64,000 nucleotides of DNA. It comes from Halodesulfovibrio sp. GTDB taxonomy: Bacteria; Desulfobacterota; Desulfovibrionia; Desulfovibrionales; Desulfovibrionaceae. Positions 7,961-16,953 of the stretch are shown here, in pieces (the first letter of the stretch is position 1; every line of letters starts with the position of its first letter). The position numbers and the translations under genes are program-made. The notes beneath the pieces were generated by a model that was given only the letters and a program-made list of their open reading frames with translations, searched no databases and was not told where the DNA came from. The stretch is taken from NCBI RefSeq assembly GCF_025210605.1, contig NZ_JAOARI010000035.1, positions 62,001-126,000 of the forward strand, in the 5' to 3' direction.

Positions 7961-10108
7961 ATGATCGACTACAAAAACGAACTGAATCCAGCCCAGTATG
8001 AAGCGGCTACGACGTTAGAAGGGCCTATGCTTGTTATCGCGGGTGCAGGCTCCGGCAAAACCCGCACACTGGTATACCGCCTTGCAAACATGATCGAGCA
8101 AGGTGTTTCACCTCACGAAATTTTACTGCTTACCTTTACCCGTAAGGCATCACAGGAAATGCTCAGCCGCGCAGCAGAGCTGCTTGGACATTCCGTCGGC
8201 AACATCACAGGCGGTACTTTCCACGCGTTTGCGTACTCTGTCCTGCGCCAAAACCCACCGGAAGAGTACGAAGGTACGCTTTCCATTATGGATTCTGCGG
8301 ACGCTAACGGTGCACTCAAATACTGCAAAGATAACCTTTCCATCGGTAAGGGTGATAAGTCATTCCCTAAAATTCAAACTGTTATGGGAATGCTTTCTAA
8401 AAGCCGCAACAAAGAGATGGAACTCCACGATATCCTGCGTCGCGAAGCTTTCCACCTTGCTGCATACCGTGACGATATAGCCACCATCGGCTCAGAATAT
8501 GAGCAATACAAAGCGCAGCACGGTCTACTGGATTACGACGACTTACTTTTTAAGCTCGAACAACTTCTTACCGTGAACAAAGAAGTGCGCGAATACTATC
8601 AACAGCGCTTTAAGTACATCATGGTAGATGAATATCAGGATACCAACCTTGTGCAGGCACGTATTGTTCGACTTCTTGCAGGCGGTCACGGCAATGTTAT
8701 GGCTGTAGGCGATGACGCACAGTCAATTTATGCATTCCGTGGCGCAAATGTGCAGAACATTCTTGATTTCCCGAAGCTGTTTGCTGGTTGCAAAATGGTT
8801 AAGTTGGAAGAAAACTACCGTTCCATCCAACCTATTCTTGATTTGACCAACTCTATTCTTGCAGAAGCCCCGCAGGCATTTCAGAAAAATCTTTTCTCAA
8901 ATAAAAAAGACGGCAGAAAACCAGAAGTACTTGTTCCCCTTTCTGACCTGACACAGGCTAAAATGGTTGTGGATAAAATCGGCAAGCTTCGGAAAAAATA
9001 CAAAAACAACGAAATTGCCGTGCTATTCCGTGCAGGATACCAGTCCTACCATGTCGAAATGCAGTTGAACAAATTAGGACTGAAATTCCGTAAATTCGGT
9101 GGACTTAAATACTCCGACGCCGCGCATGTTAAAGACGTAATGAGCTACGTGCGCCTGATTATAAACCCACTCGATTTACCGGCATTCCACCGCCTCACAG
9201 CGAACATTAAAGGGGTAGGTCCTAAAACATCTATCCGAATCTACGAGGCAACACAGGCAGAAGACCCAAGCAAGTTGCAAAAAGCGCTTGTACGCTACCC
9301 TGAATTGCGTGAAGACCTCGACTTGATCGATACCCTTCGCCGCCAACGTCTTGAACCTGTTGAACTGCTTGAAGAGGTGCTCGCTCACTACAAGCCAAAG
9401 CTCAAAACCATTTATCCGGATGACTACCCACGCCGTGAACATGGCCTTGACCAGCTTGTGCAAATTGCTTCCGGCTACTCTGACATCGATCTCTTCTTAT
9501 CTGACCTTTCTTTAGAAGACCCGACACAAAAGCAGGAAGAAGAAAATCCGGAACTCATAACGCTGTCCACAATCCACTCTGCAAAAGGCTTGGAATGGGA
9601 CGCAGTGCTCATTATCGACTTAGTGGAAGATCGTTTCCCGTCACGTCATGCTGTACAGAAAGCAGATGAGTTCGAAGAAGAACGACGCCTTATGTATGTA
9701 GCGTGCACCCGCGCCCGTAAGTACCTCGGATTGTTTGTTCCGTCTTCACTGTATGCACGCGGCACAGGCGGCAACGAACCAGCTATCCCGAGTCCGTTTG
9801 TACGAGATATCCCCGGTTCTCTGTATGAAGAATGGCGCGAAAATTACTCCGGTACGGTAACACAGGCATCACGTCCGACAAGTACACCGCCTCATCGTTC
9901 ACCACAGAAAAAGAGCGCAGCGCCAAAGCCTACCGCCAGTGCAGCCTCCAGCAGCTCTCTTAACGGCGGCAAGCTTGGATATTGTACGCATAAAATATTT
10001 GGTCGCGGAAAAATTGTTCAACACCTTCCGCCAGATAAATACCGCGTCAATTTCCCCGGTTTCGGGCTTAAAGTTATTATGGAAGCATACTTAGTCATGG
10101 AAGAGTAA
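7961..10108 (+). CDS. UvrD/PcrA-family ATP-dependent DNA helicase
   Basis: A 715-residue superfamily 1A helicase. Motif I (AGAGSGKT) is at residues 27-34, motif Ia in LLTFTRKASQEM, motif II as VDEYQDT at about 223-229, motif III as GDDAQSIYAFRGA, motif V as TIHSAKGLEWDAV and motif VI as LMYVACTRARK. A C-terminal extension after a Ser/Pro/Ala-rich linker contains GYCTHKIFGRGKIV, like the Tudor-fold tail of PcrA that binds RNA polymerase. These enzymes unwind DNA 3' to 5' in repair and remove proteins from DNA. The start is the ATG at 7961. It is followed after about 90 bp by thiL on the same strand. Confidence 0.93.
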   Translation: MIDYKNELNPAQYEAATTLEGPMLVIAGAGSGKTRTLVYRLANMIEQGVSPHEILLLTFTRKASQEMLSRAAELLGHSVGNITGGTFHAFAYSVLRQNPPEEYEGTLSIMDSADANGALKYCKDNLSIGKGDKSFPKIQTVMGMLSKSRNKEMELHDILRREAFHLAAYRDDIATIGSEYEQYKAQHGLLDYDDLLFKLEQLLTVNKEVREYYQQRFKYIMVDEYQDTNLVQARIVRLLAGGHGNVMAVGDDAQSIYAFRGANVQNILDFPKLFAGCKMVKLEENYRSIQPILDLTNSILAEAPQAFQKNLFSNKKDGRKPEVLVPLSDLTQAKMVVDKIGKLRKKYKNNEIAVLFRAGYQSYHVEMQLNKLGLKFRKFGGLKYSDAAHVKDVMSYVRLIINPLDLPAFHRLTANIKGVGPKTSIRIYEATQAEDPSKLQKALVRYPELREDLDLIDTLRRQRLEPVELLEEVLAHYKPKLKTIYPDDYPRREHGLDQLVQIASGYSDIDLFLSDLSLEDPTQKQEEENPELITLSTIHSAKGLEWDAVLIIDLVEDRFPSRHAVQKADEFEEERRLMYVACTRARKYLGLFVPSSLYARGTGGNEPAIPSPFVRDIPGSLYEEWRENYSGTVTQASRPTSTPPHRSPQKKSAAPKPTASAASSSSLNGGKLGYCTHKIFGRGKIVQHLPPDKYRVNFPGFGLKVIMEAYLVMEE

Positions 10109-10194
10109 GGCAATATCCATGACCTGTTCTGGCAAACACGTTACTCTTACTGTCTGTGCACCTATGTCAGAAGACAATATTCAGGAGCTGCTCC

Positions 10195-11202
10195 ATGACC
10201 CCAAATAAAATATCTTCCGAAGTTGCTTTTTTAGATTGTATTGATCGCCATTTTCCTAACAGCCACGCTCACCTTATTGTAGGGCGTGGCGACGACTGCG
10301 CTGTTCTTTCGTGCCCAGAGCGTATGTGTTTATCTTCTGATTTGTTTCTCGAAGATATCCACTTTCGGGAACAATACTTTTCTCCGGCGGAAATAGGACA
10401 CAAAGCACTTGCAGTAAGCTTGAGCGATATTGCAGCATCCGGTGCAACTCCGCTTGGTTTTTCACTTGATCTTATGATTCCCGAGGGACGAAATCAGGCA
10501 TACTGGGATGAATTTTTTGAAGGAATGGCAAGCCTTGCAAAGCAATACAATGTACCCCTTGCAGGTGGTGATCTTTCCAAATCACCAATTTTAGGAACAT
10601 CCGTAACCATATGGGGTGCACCTACCTGCACCGTTGGCGGAACGCCCGTGTTCCTGAACCGCACAGGGTGCTCCGAGGGTGATGTAATCTTTTTGATCGG
10701 CGCACTTGGTCTTGCCCGAACAGGGCTGTATGCACTGGAAGGTATCGGGCGTAATGCCGTGGATGAATACCCTGCTGCTACCCGTGCGCATTTATTGCCA
10801 ACCCCGCAGTTGGAAGCCGGACAGATTATTACCGCCTACAGCGGAGTTACACTGATGGACTTATCTGACGGACTGGCACGCGATATTCCACGCTTGCTGG
10901 GCGAAAAAACAGCAGGATCTGCCGACAAGCCTTCCAGTAAAGGAGCAAGCATCAACATAACCACAGATATGCTCCATGCGGAACAACTGTCCTATGCGTT
11001 GGAACAAGACCTCGATCCTGTTATGGAAGCATTTAAAGGCGGAGAAGACTATGCATTGCTCGGTACATGCCCTGCCGCTATTTTTTCAGAGTTGAGTCGA
11101 AAGCTACCGCTCATGCAGAAATTAGGAACAGTGACAAACAACGGCAAAATTCTTCTCAACGGGCAAGTTGTTACAGAGCACGGTTTCGACCACTTTGCAT
11201 AG
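10195..11202 (+). CDS. thiL: Thiamine-monophosphate kinase
   Basis: A protein of 335 residues from the ATG at 10195, which has AGGAG seven bases upstream; the in-frame ATG at 10156 lacks such a site. ThiL phosphorylates thiamine monophosphate to thiamine diphosphate using ATP. The family's GRGDDCAVL, DLFLEDIHF, GHKALAVSLSDIAASGA and AGGDLSKSP segments bind Mg-ATP and substrate, and MDLSDGLARDIPRL and FKGGEDYAL mark the C-terminal half. It lies downstream of the helicase gene, with no obvious thiamine riboswitch in the short gap. Confidence 0.93.
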   Translation: MTPNKISSEVAFLDCIDRHFPNSHAHLIVGRGDDCAVLSCPERMCLSSDLFLEDIHFREQYFSPAEIGHKALAVSLSDIAASGATPLGFSLDLMIPEGRNQAYWDEFFEGMASLAKQYNVPLAGGDLSKSPILGTSVTIWGAPTCTVGGTPVFLNRTGCSEGDVIFLIGALGLARTGLYALEGIGRNAVDEYPAATRAHLLPTPQLEAGQIITAYSGVTLMDLSDGLARDIPRLLGEKTAGSADKPSSKGASINITTDMLHAEQLSYALEQDLDPVMEAFKGGEDYALLGTCPAAIFSELSRKLPLMQKLGTVTNNGKILLNGQVVTEHGFDHFA

Positions 11203-11274
11203 CAAAAAGCCTGCTCTCTCGAAGCACATGCGGTGCCTATGAGTTGCCCAACAGCAAGCAAACCGTTTTACATT

Positions 11275-11315
11275 CCCCTTAGCCACATCGTAAAATGGTA
11301 AGAGCAGCTAAGGGG
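11275..11315. repeat. Stem-loop between thiL and the TrmO fusion gene
   Basis: Perfect 9-bp arms CCCCTTAGC (11275-11283) and GCTAAGGGG (11307-11315) enclose 23 bases. There is no T tract, so it is either a weak terminator or an mRNA structure in the 224-bp gap. Confidence 0.5.
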
Positions 11316-11426
11316 AGTTACTTCAATTTGTTGAAAAATATTTGCTAGAAAAAAGAACAACACCTCGCTTGTCCTCTTTTCCACAAGATCTCATTATGTG
11401 TTACTTTCTCGCAAGGAATACGAATC

Positions 11427-12410
11427 ATGACAGCAGAAATTCATTTCATCGGCAGGGTCCGTACACAATTTGATACGTTGGAAGCTTGCCCCAAACAAGG
11501 CAACGAAGGCGGTAAAGAAGCGTGGGTTGAGGTTGCACCGGAGTTTTCTGAAGGGCTGGATGGAATTGTTGTCGGGCAACATCTAGATTTGTTTACATGG
11601 CTACATCAAGCCGACAGAAAAACAATGTCCGTACACCCTCGTGGAGATACTTCCCGCCCTAAACGCGGTGTATTTGCAACACGCTCCCCTGCACGCCCGA
11701 ACCCTGTAGGCGTTCATACTGTTACAGTTCTTGAAGTCGAACCAAACAGATTAAAGGTTGAGCCGCTTGAAGCGTTAGATAAAACACCGCTTATCGACAT
11801 CAAAAAGACACCGACTCCCGCTAACTTCATTACTCCGGTAGATATCCGTCGTGAAGATATCGAAGAAATCACGCACGTCTGCCGCAGCGCTTGGAGCCGC
11901 AGACTCTTTTCCGGCTTCAATGGAAACGCATCCATTCGTCTCGGAGATGCCTGCCTGATGACTGCAACAGGCTCAGCGAAAGGCTGCCTTGAACCAAAAG
12001 ATTTTGTGCTGGTAGATATCGCAAGTGGTGCTATTCTGGCAGGTAGCAAACCATCTTCCGAAGGTGAAATGCATCTGGAAATCTATCGCAATCAGCCAAA
12101 GGCACAAGCGATTCTGCATACGCATCCACCAAAAATCCTTGCGCTTGGGGTGTTAGTTCAGCCAGAAGAAATGCTGCAACTCCCTATTTTTGAGACAGAG
12201 TTGATTGGCTCACGCATGACAACAGCACCTGCCTTTGCACCGGGAACTACCGAGCTTGCAAAGGCTACAGGAAAAGCAGCAATGACCCACGATGCGGTGT
12301 ATATGGAAAAGCATGGTCTTGTATGCTGGGCAGATACGCTTGGGCATGCTCTGTCTCTAAGTGAAGAGCTGGAGCATCTGGCTTCCATACATGTAGATGT
12401 TGTTGGCTAA
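11427..12410 (+). CDS. Fusion of TrmO-like (UPF0066) domain and class II aldolase/adducin domain
   Basis: A 327-residue two-domain protein. Residues 1 to about 140 match the TrmO/YaeB (UPF0066) beta-barrel family: HFIGRVRTQF at the start, RPKRGVFATRSPARPNPVGV as the family signature and TPLIDIKKT at the end. TrmO uses S-adenosylmethionine to methylate t6A37 of tRNA. Residues from about 147 to the end match class II aldolase/adducin proteins: FNGNASIRLGDACLMTATGS, the Glu in SSEGEMHLEIY, the HTHPP metal-binding histidines and a third His in MEKHGLVCW. The second domain would act on a phosphorylated or aldehyde-like sugar. The joint is open in one frame without a shift, so the fusion is real in this sequence. 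Whether the two activities are linked is unknown. Confidence 0.85.
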   Translation: MTAEIHFIGRVRTQFDTLEACPKQGNEGGKEAWVEVAPEFSEGLDGIVVGQHLDLFTWLHQADRKTMSVHPRGDTSRPKRGVFATRSPARPNPVGVHTVTVLEVEPNRLKVEPLEALDKTPLIDIKKTPTPANFITPVDIRREDIEEITHVCRSAWSRRLFSGFNGNASIRLGDACLMTATGSAKGCLEPKDFVLVDIASGAILAGSKPSSEGEMHLEIYRNQPKAQAILHTHPPKILALGVLVQPEEMLQLPIFETELIGSRMTTAPAFAPGTTELAKATGKAAMTHDAVYMEKHGLVCWADTLGHALSLSEELEHLASIHVDVVG

Positions 12411-12538
12411 CTAGCTATTGTTACCGCAAGTAGCATTTAACTTTTACTAAAGAAGATAATTCACTCGCTACCATGGCTCGAAAAAAATTAGCTATCTAAA
12501 ACAGAACATACCTACAAAAAAATTTTGTATAATCGGGT

Positions 12539-12602
12539 CAAGGGGGATTCCCCCTTGCGGATGCAAGGCAGCGCCTGCCCCTCGGAGAGCCGCCGGAGGC
12601 TA
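12539..12602. repeat. GC-rich palindrome cluster (REP/BIME-like)
   Basis: The 316-bp gap after the fusion gene holds a GC-rich island in AT-rich surroundings: a perfect CAAGGGGG-att-CCCCCTTG hairpin (12539-12557), then GGCAG-cgc-CTGCC, then AGCCGCCGGAGGCT. The GCCGCCGGAGGC core resembles intergenic elements I have seen in related sulfate reducers. A further perfect palindrome, AGAGTTGCAACTCT, follows at 12630-12643. Confidence 0.5.
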
Positions 12603-12726
12603 ACGCCACAGTATGCGATTACTACAATGAGAGTTGCAACTCTTTAACTTATTAGTTAGACATACAATTTACAAATTTGGAAATCCCTCCCGAAACATTA
12701 TAACAAAGACTACCAAAGGGACTTAA

Positions 12727-13110
12727 ATGACAGACTTTACCCCTGACTTTGCGAAAACAGGTGGTCTTGTTCCCGCCATTGCACAAGATGCAGCAAGTGG
12801 CGATGTGCTCATGATGGCCTATATGAACGAAGAAGCTTGGAACAAGACTCTTGAAACGGGCGAAGCCCATTACTTTAGCCGCAGCCGTAATACGCTTTGG
12901 CATAAAGGCAAAACGTCAGGACATACCCAGCATATCAAGGCCGTGCGCCTTGACTGCGACAGCGATACTATTTTGCTGATCGTAGAGCAAAAAGGCGGCG
13001 CGGCCTGCCATAAAGGGTATAAAAGCTGTTTTTATCGTGAACGTAACAAAGAAGGCGACATTACAATCTGTTCGCCGTTAGTTTTCGACCCTAAGGAGGT
13101 CTACTCATAA
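12727..13110 (+). CDS. hisI: Phosphoribosyl-AMP cyclohydrolase
   Basis: A 127-residue enzyme of the third step of histidine synthesis, which opens the purine ring of phosphoribosyl-AMP. Family marks are [32 protein letters not shown] and the zinc-binding part DCDSDTILL...[14 protein letters not shown]. It is the stand-alone HisI form without the HisE pyrophosphatase domain. Its stop overlaps the start of hisG by one base (TAATG), so the two are translationally coupled. Confidence 0.95.
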   Translation: MTDFTPDFAKTGGLVPAIAQDAASGDVLMMAYMNEEAWNKTLETGEAHYFSRSRNTLWHKGKTSGHTQHIKAVRLDCDSDTILLIVEQKGGAACHKGYKSCFYRERNKEGDITICSPLVFDPKEVYS

Positions 13111-13994
13111 TGTCTTCAAGCAATCCTATTATTAAACTCGGTCTGCCTAAAGGTTCTCTTGAAAAGCCAACTCTCAGCCTCTTTGAGCGCTCCGGTTGGA
13201 AAATCCACCAGCACCACAGAAACTACTTTCCGGAAATCAATGATCCGGAAATTACAGCCCGCCTCTGCCGCGTTCAGGAAATCCCTTCATACATTGAAGA
13301 CGGTATTCTTGATGTAGGTCTTACTGGTAAAGACTGGCTGCTGGAAACCGGTGCTGATGTAAAAGTAGTTTCAGACCTTGTGTACTCCAAAGTATCAAAC
13401 CGCCCTGCCCGCTGGGTTCTGGCTGTTGCCGGAGACTCTCCGTACAAACGCCCTGAGGACCTCGCAGGAAAACGCGTTGCCACCGAACTGCTTGGCGTTA
13501 CCAAACAGTACTTCAAAGACGCAGGGATCGACGTTGATGTTCAATACTCATGGGGTGCAACGGAAGCAAAAGTTGTTGAAGGGCTGGCTGACGCAATTGT
13601 AGAAGTAACCGAAACAGGCACGACTATTCGCGCCCACGGCTTGCGCATTATTGCAGAGGTACTGGTTACCAATACGCAGCTTGTTACGAGTGAAGCAGCT
13701 TGGGCTGACCCTGAAAAGCGTCGCAAAATCGAACAGATTGATTTGCTGCTTCAAGGCGCACTCCGTGCAGAATCACTTGTAGGTCTGAAAATGAACGTAC
13801 CAAGCGACAAGCTCCCTGAGATTCTCAACGAAATTCCTTCACTGAACTCTCCTACGATTGCAGAGCTTACAGACACAACATGGCATTCCGTCGAAATTGT
13901 TGTCGATCAAGGACTTGTTCGAGATTTGATTCCCCGCCTCAAGGCAGAGGGCGCAGAAGGCATTATTGAATACGCATTAAATAAAGTTATCTAA
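13110..13994 (+). CDS. hisG: ATP phosphoribosyltransferase (long form)
   Basis: A 294-residue enzyme for the committed first step of histidine synthesis, joining ATP and PRPP. IKLGLPKGSL opens the protein, DVGLTGKDWLLE is in the first catalytic lobe and the PRPP loop is near IVEVTETGTTIRAHGL. The length and the C-terminal part from about 215 (MNVPSDKLPEILNEIPSLNS) show the long, hexameric form with its own histidine-binding regulatory domain, so HisZ is not required. An AAGGAGG site sits at the end of hisI, upstream of the overlapping start. Confidence 0.95.
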   Translation: MSSSNPIIKLGLPKGSLEKPTLSLFERSGWKIHQHHRNYFPEINDPEITARLCRVQEIPSYIEDGILDVGLTGKDWLLETGADVKVVSDLVYSKVSNRPARWVLAVAGDSPYKRPEDLAGKRVATELLGVTKQYFKDAGIDVDVQYSWGATEAKVVEGLADAIVEVTETGTTIRAHGLRIIAEVLVTNTQLVTSEAAWADPEKRRKIEQIDLLLQGALRAESLVGLKMNVPSDKLPEILNEIPSLNSPTIAELTDTTWHSVEIVVDQGLVRDLIPRLKAEGAEGIIEYALNKVI

Positions 13995-14043
13995 CTAGCG
14001 TACAAGCACAGTCAGAATGCTGACTGTACTAAAAATCAAATAA

Positions 14044-14080
14044 AAAAAGGTGAGTTGATTATAATCAACTCACCTTTTTT
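14044..14080. terminator. Bidirectional terminator between hisG and fliW
   Basis: AAAAAGGTGAGTTGATT pairs with AATCAACTCACCTTTTTT around a short loop, with A and T runs on both sides. It serves the convergent hisG and fliW transcripts. A second small stem, ACAGTCA/TGACTGT, precedes it at about 14008-14027. Confidence 0.9.
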
Positions 14081-14099
14081 ACATACATGCCCGCACAAT

Positions 14100-14549
14100 C
14101 TAACTGCTTTCAATATTTAAATAAAGCTGTGTAGGAACATTACGATCATTTAATGGCGTTTGCACACCACGACGGGTTTTTCTGTTAACCAAAATAGGTC
14201 CGGTTAAATTAAGAGCGGTATTCTCAGGACGTCCATGCGGAATAGTCACTGTCACAAGCACAGCAACATCAGCCGGATCTTCTACCTGCAAAGTTTCTTC
14301 ATCAACCGAGTTAATAACTACCGGATAATCATCAACAAAACTGTATGGGTCAGCCACAAGGAATCCAAGATTAGGCGCATCCATACTTTGCAAAACAAGA
14401 AATGGAGAGGCATCTCGAAGTTGAAGCAACGTGAAGTTGTGATGATCCTCAAAACCCAGCAGTCCACGCGGAAACTCAATGACTTTATCCATAGAGATAC
14501 TTTGTGTTCCTATACGGGTTTCGATTACGATTTCTTTTTGCTTTTCCAT
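14100..14549 (-). CDS. fliW: Flagellar assembly factor FliW
   Basis: A 149-residue FliW protein: [18 protein letters not shown], the central [15 protein letters not shown] segment and the C-terminal [14 protein letters not shown] are diagnostic. FliW binds flagellin and CsrA, so that free flagellin relieves CsrA repression of flagellin mRNA. Its first 25 bases overlap the 3' end of csrA, which agrees with that partnership. Confidence 0.95.
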   Translation of the reverse strand: MEKQKEIVIETRIGTQSISMDKVIEFPRGLLGFEDHHNFTLLQLRDASPFLVLQSMDAPNLGFLVADPYSFVDDYPVVINSVDEETLQVEDPADVAVLVTVTIPHGRPENTALNLTGPILVNRKTRRGVQTPLNDRNVPTQLYLNIESS

Positions 14550-14773
14550 AATTCTGTAGCCATTAAAAGGTCTGTGTCGAGCGTTTCACTTGCCTGACGG
14601 TTCTGTTCTTTAATACGCAAATAAACCTCTTCACGGTATACTGGCATTCCATCCGGTATATCCAATCCAATTTTTACCTGCTTTCCTTGTACACTGAGGA
14701 CTGTGACCTTTATGTTGTCCCCTATGCACAAGCTCTCCCCCGCACGTCGGGTCAGTATAAGCATAGGCGTCAC
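14525..14773 (-). CDS. csrA: Carbon storage / translational regulator CsrA
   Basis: An 82-residue RNA-binding regulator. [41 protein letters not shown] and the Arg/Glu-rich helix are typical. It binds GGA-containing loops in mRNA, and in flagellated bacteria of this type it represses flagellin translation under FliW control. The GTG at 14773 has AAGAG just upstream; the usual family start, the ATG at 14764, has no site at normal distance, so the first is preferred with some doubt. The C-terminal tail is longer than in E. coli CsrA. It lies 86 bp after flgK, where related genomes usually have flgL first. Confidence 0.95.
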   Translation of the reverse strand: MTPMLILTRRAGESLCIGDNIKVTVLSVQGKQVKIGLDIPDGMPVYREEVYLRIKEQNRQASETLDTDLLMATELWKSKKKS

Positions 14774-14859
14774 TACTCTTGCTAAAGTTTATGACAAAAA
14801 CCTGCTGTCGCAGGAACAACTGCGACTAACGGAATCCGCCATCTACAGTGTGTTTTCTT

Positions 14860-16953
14860 TTAGTTCGGCATTCCTGCGATAACCTGCATCATATCTTCCG
14901 CAGATGTTATAAGCTTTGCTGCCGCCTTGTACGAATGCTGGAACCTCGTCATCTCAGAAATATCCGCATCCAGACTACTGCCGTGCATTGTGGCATTCTG
15001 GCGAGAAAGGTCAAGTAGCAGGGCTTCATTAAATTGCGTTTTGTATAAGGCAGTGGTTGCATCGTCTTTGGCTTGTGCACTTAACGCGGAATAGTAATCT
15101 CGTGCGCTCACAGTTTTGGTAGCTTCCCCCGGAGTACTAAAGGAGAAAGACCGCTCTTTAAGTGCCGCTATTGATTTAGCGGTATCGCCATTTTCACGTG
15201 CAACAGAACCAGCATTGTTTATTACTCCGGCATTAATAGCATGCACATTAGCACGTACGCGCTCATGTACATCCATGTCGCTTGCGGTTGTTCCCGCAAA
15301 AAAGGTGTTCATACCTAATGCTGCGAACAAGCCGGAAGAATCCTCACCAAAAGAAAAAGTGTGGTTCTCAGCAGCGGTAATCTTCAACATAGAATTTTCA
15401 ATTGTTGCAGAACCAAACTGTCCAAGAGAACTATTTATAGCATCACGCACATTGTTCAACGAATGAACTGCCGGATCAAAATCGCGGACATACGGCGCAA
15501 CGCTGGAAAAATCTATAATGCCATAGGCTGTTGTCGGCGCAGGCTTTCCTGTTTCAATATTAGAAGCAATCAGCGTCATTTTTCCGGCTGAAATTGCTTT
15601 GCCTGTTGCAAGCCCGGAACTATTGCCTGCAAGTGGTGCATCTGGATTTACTACAGCATTTGTTGCGGTAACTTCAGACTGCGGAACGGTAGAAGCGCCT
15701 TGTGCATGCAGCTTGTTTACTTCTGTAATCAAAACAGAAGCCAGCTTATCCAACTTTTCTGCGTAGGCACCAATCTTGGTATCACGCAGTTGCATAAGCC
15801 CTGCAATCTGCCCGCCTGTAATACGCAGTTCGTTATCGCTGCCATCAAAAAAAGTTTGCGGGGTCAGATTAATGCGACCATGTGGCGTAAACCCTGTCAC
15901 ATGCTGTTTAGGAACAATGGCGAAGGTGTCGCCGGAAGCAAGCATGCCTGCGTTTGAATTAAATGTGACATTCAAACTCTGTACAGACGGCGCAGTGCCG
16001 TTCGATGCGATAGCAAACTGAATATCGTTACCTTCTGCATCAGAAAACCATGAACGTTTGCCATCCAAAGAAGCTCTGAAACGCACTTCACCCGTCCCTA
16101 CAGCACCGCCTTGTGTAATTTCCAATGTCACTTCACGGGAAGATGAACCGGAAAATGTCACGTTGCCATCAAAGGTAGAAGCAGGGGTAAGACGCGAAGC
16201 AACAGATGGCTCACTAAGCTGCAATGTATACGCACTGGTTGCATCCACAAGGACAAATCCTGAACGTGTAGAGAGCTGCATCTGCTCATGTGCGTTCACA
16301 TTTGTTTCTATATCCAGCTTTTCGGAAATAGCCTGCACAATGGCATTGCGCTCGCGAATAAGGTCGGCGCGACCACCTGCATTTTCAGGTGCTGCAAGAC
16401 GTGCGTTTATATCTACCAGCGCTTGCAGTTTTTCATTTAATTCAGCGAGGGATTCATGAACAGCTTCAGCAAGTGCTCTGGATGTGGCTGTAAGCGTCTC
16501 CCGCTGACCGCGCAACATCTGCATCATGGATTCAGAACTGGAAAGAACATCCTGTCTGGCAGCCTCATCCTGAGGATTCTGCCCAAGACTATTCCAGTTG
16601 TTAAAGAAACGACTGATGCTATCCTGTGCGCCCAATGCGTCTTCTGTCGCAAACATAGAATCAACAGTAGTCAGCATATCGTTCTGGCTGTCCCAACGGG
16701 CAAAATCAGAAGTACGACCAACTTTCTGCAACTCAACCTGTTCCATAAACCGAGAGATTACCTCGTTACCAGCCGTACTGATGTTCATAAGTCCCGGCAG
16801 GTAGTAGATTCCGGATTTTTGACCGGAGTAATGCTCTTGTGGCGCAACCGCATTAGGATTACGCACCGGAATATTGGTATCAGTAGACTTAACGTCCTTA
16901 GGAGGAGTGTAGACGGTGTTGCCGCCTAAATTGAGTAACGAGGTTATAGCCAT
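14860..16953 (-). CDS. flgK: Flagellar hook-associated protein 1 (FlgK), atypical N-terminus
   Basis: A 697-residue hook-filament junction protein. The coiled region FARWDSQNDML...FFNNWNSLGQNPQDEAARQ and the C-terminal helix TRFQHSYKAAAKLITSAEDMMQVIAG are typical of FlgK. The start SLLNLGGNTV is recognisable. The usual D0 motif of the flagellar rod/hook family (TTGNNIANVNTPGYSRQ-like) is replaced by a Pro/Asn-rich stretch at about residues 14-60. The frame is open throughout and the start codon directly abuts the flgN stop, so this is not a simple frameshift. It is the last flg gene of the operon before csrA, and no flgL follows. Confidence 0.9.
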   Translation of the reverse strand: MAITSLLNLGGNTVYTPPKDVKSTDTNIPVRNPNAVAPQEHYSGQKSGIYYLPGLMNISTAGNEVISRFMEQVELQKVGRTSDFARWDSQNDMLTTVDSMFATEDALGAQDSISRFFNNWNSLGQNPQDEAARQDVLSSSESMMQMLRGQRETLTATSRALAEAVHESLAELNEKLQALVDINARLAAPENAGGRADLIRERNAIVQAISEKLDIETNVNAHEQMQLSTRSGFVLVDATSAYTLQLSEPSVASRLTPASTFDGNVTFSGSSSREVTLEITQGGAVGTGEVRFRASLDGKRSWFSDAEGNDIQFAIASNGTAPSVQSLNVTFNSNAGMLASGDTFAIVPKQHVTGFTPHGRINLTPQTFFDGSDNELRITGGQIAGLMQLRDTKIGAYAEKLDKLASVLITEVNKLHAQGASTVPQSEVTATNAVVNPDAPLAGNSSGLATGKAISAGKMTLIASNIETGKPAPTTAYGIIDFSSVAPYVRDFDPAVHSLNNVRDAINSSLGQFGSATIENSMLKITAAENHTFSFGEDSSGLFAALGMNTFFAGTTASDMDVHERVRANVHAINAGVINNAGSVARENGDTAKSIAALKERSFSFSTPGEATKTVSARDYYSALSAQAKDDATTALYKTQFNEALLLDLSRQNATMHGSSLDADISEMTRFQHSYKAAAKLITSAEDMMQVIAGMPN

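Noticed and set aside
10109-10194. TPP riboswitch before thiL
   Set aside because: The gap is too short and no thi-box sequence is visible.
12539-12643. CRISPR-like repeat cluster
   Set aside because: Units differ in sequence and have no regular spacers.
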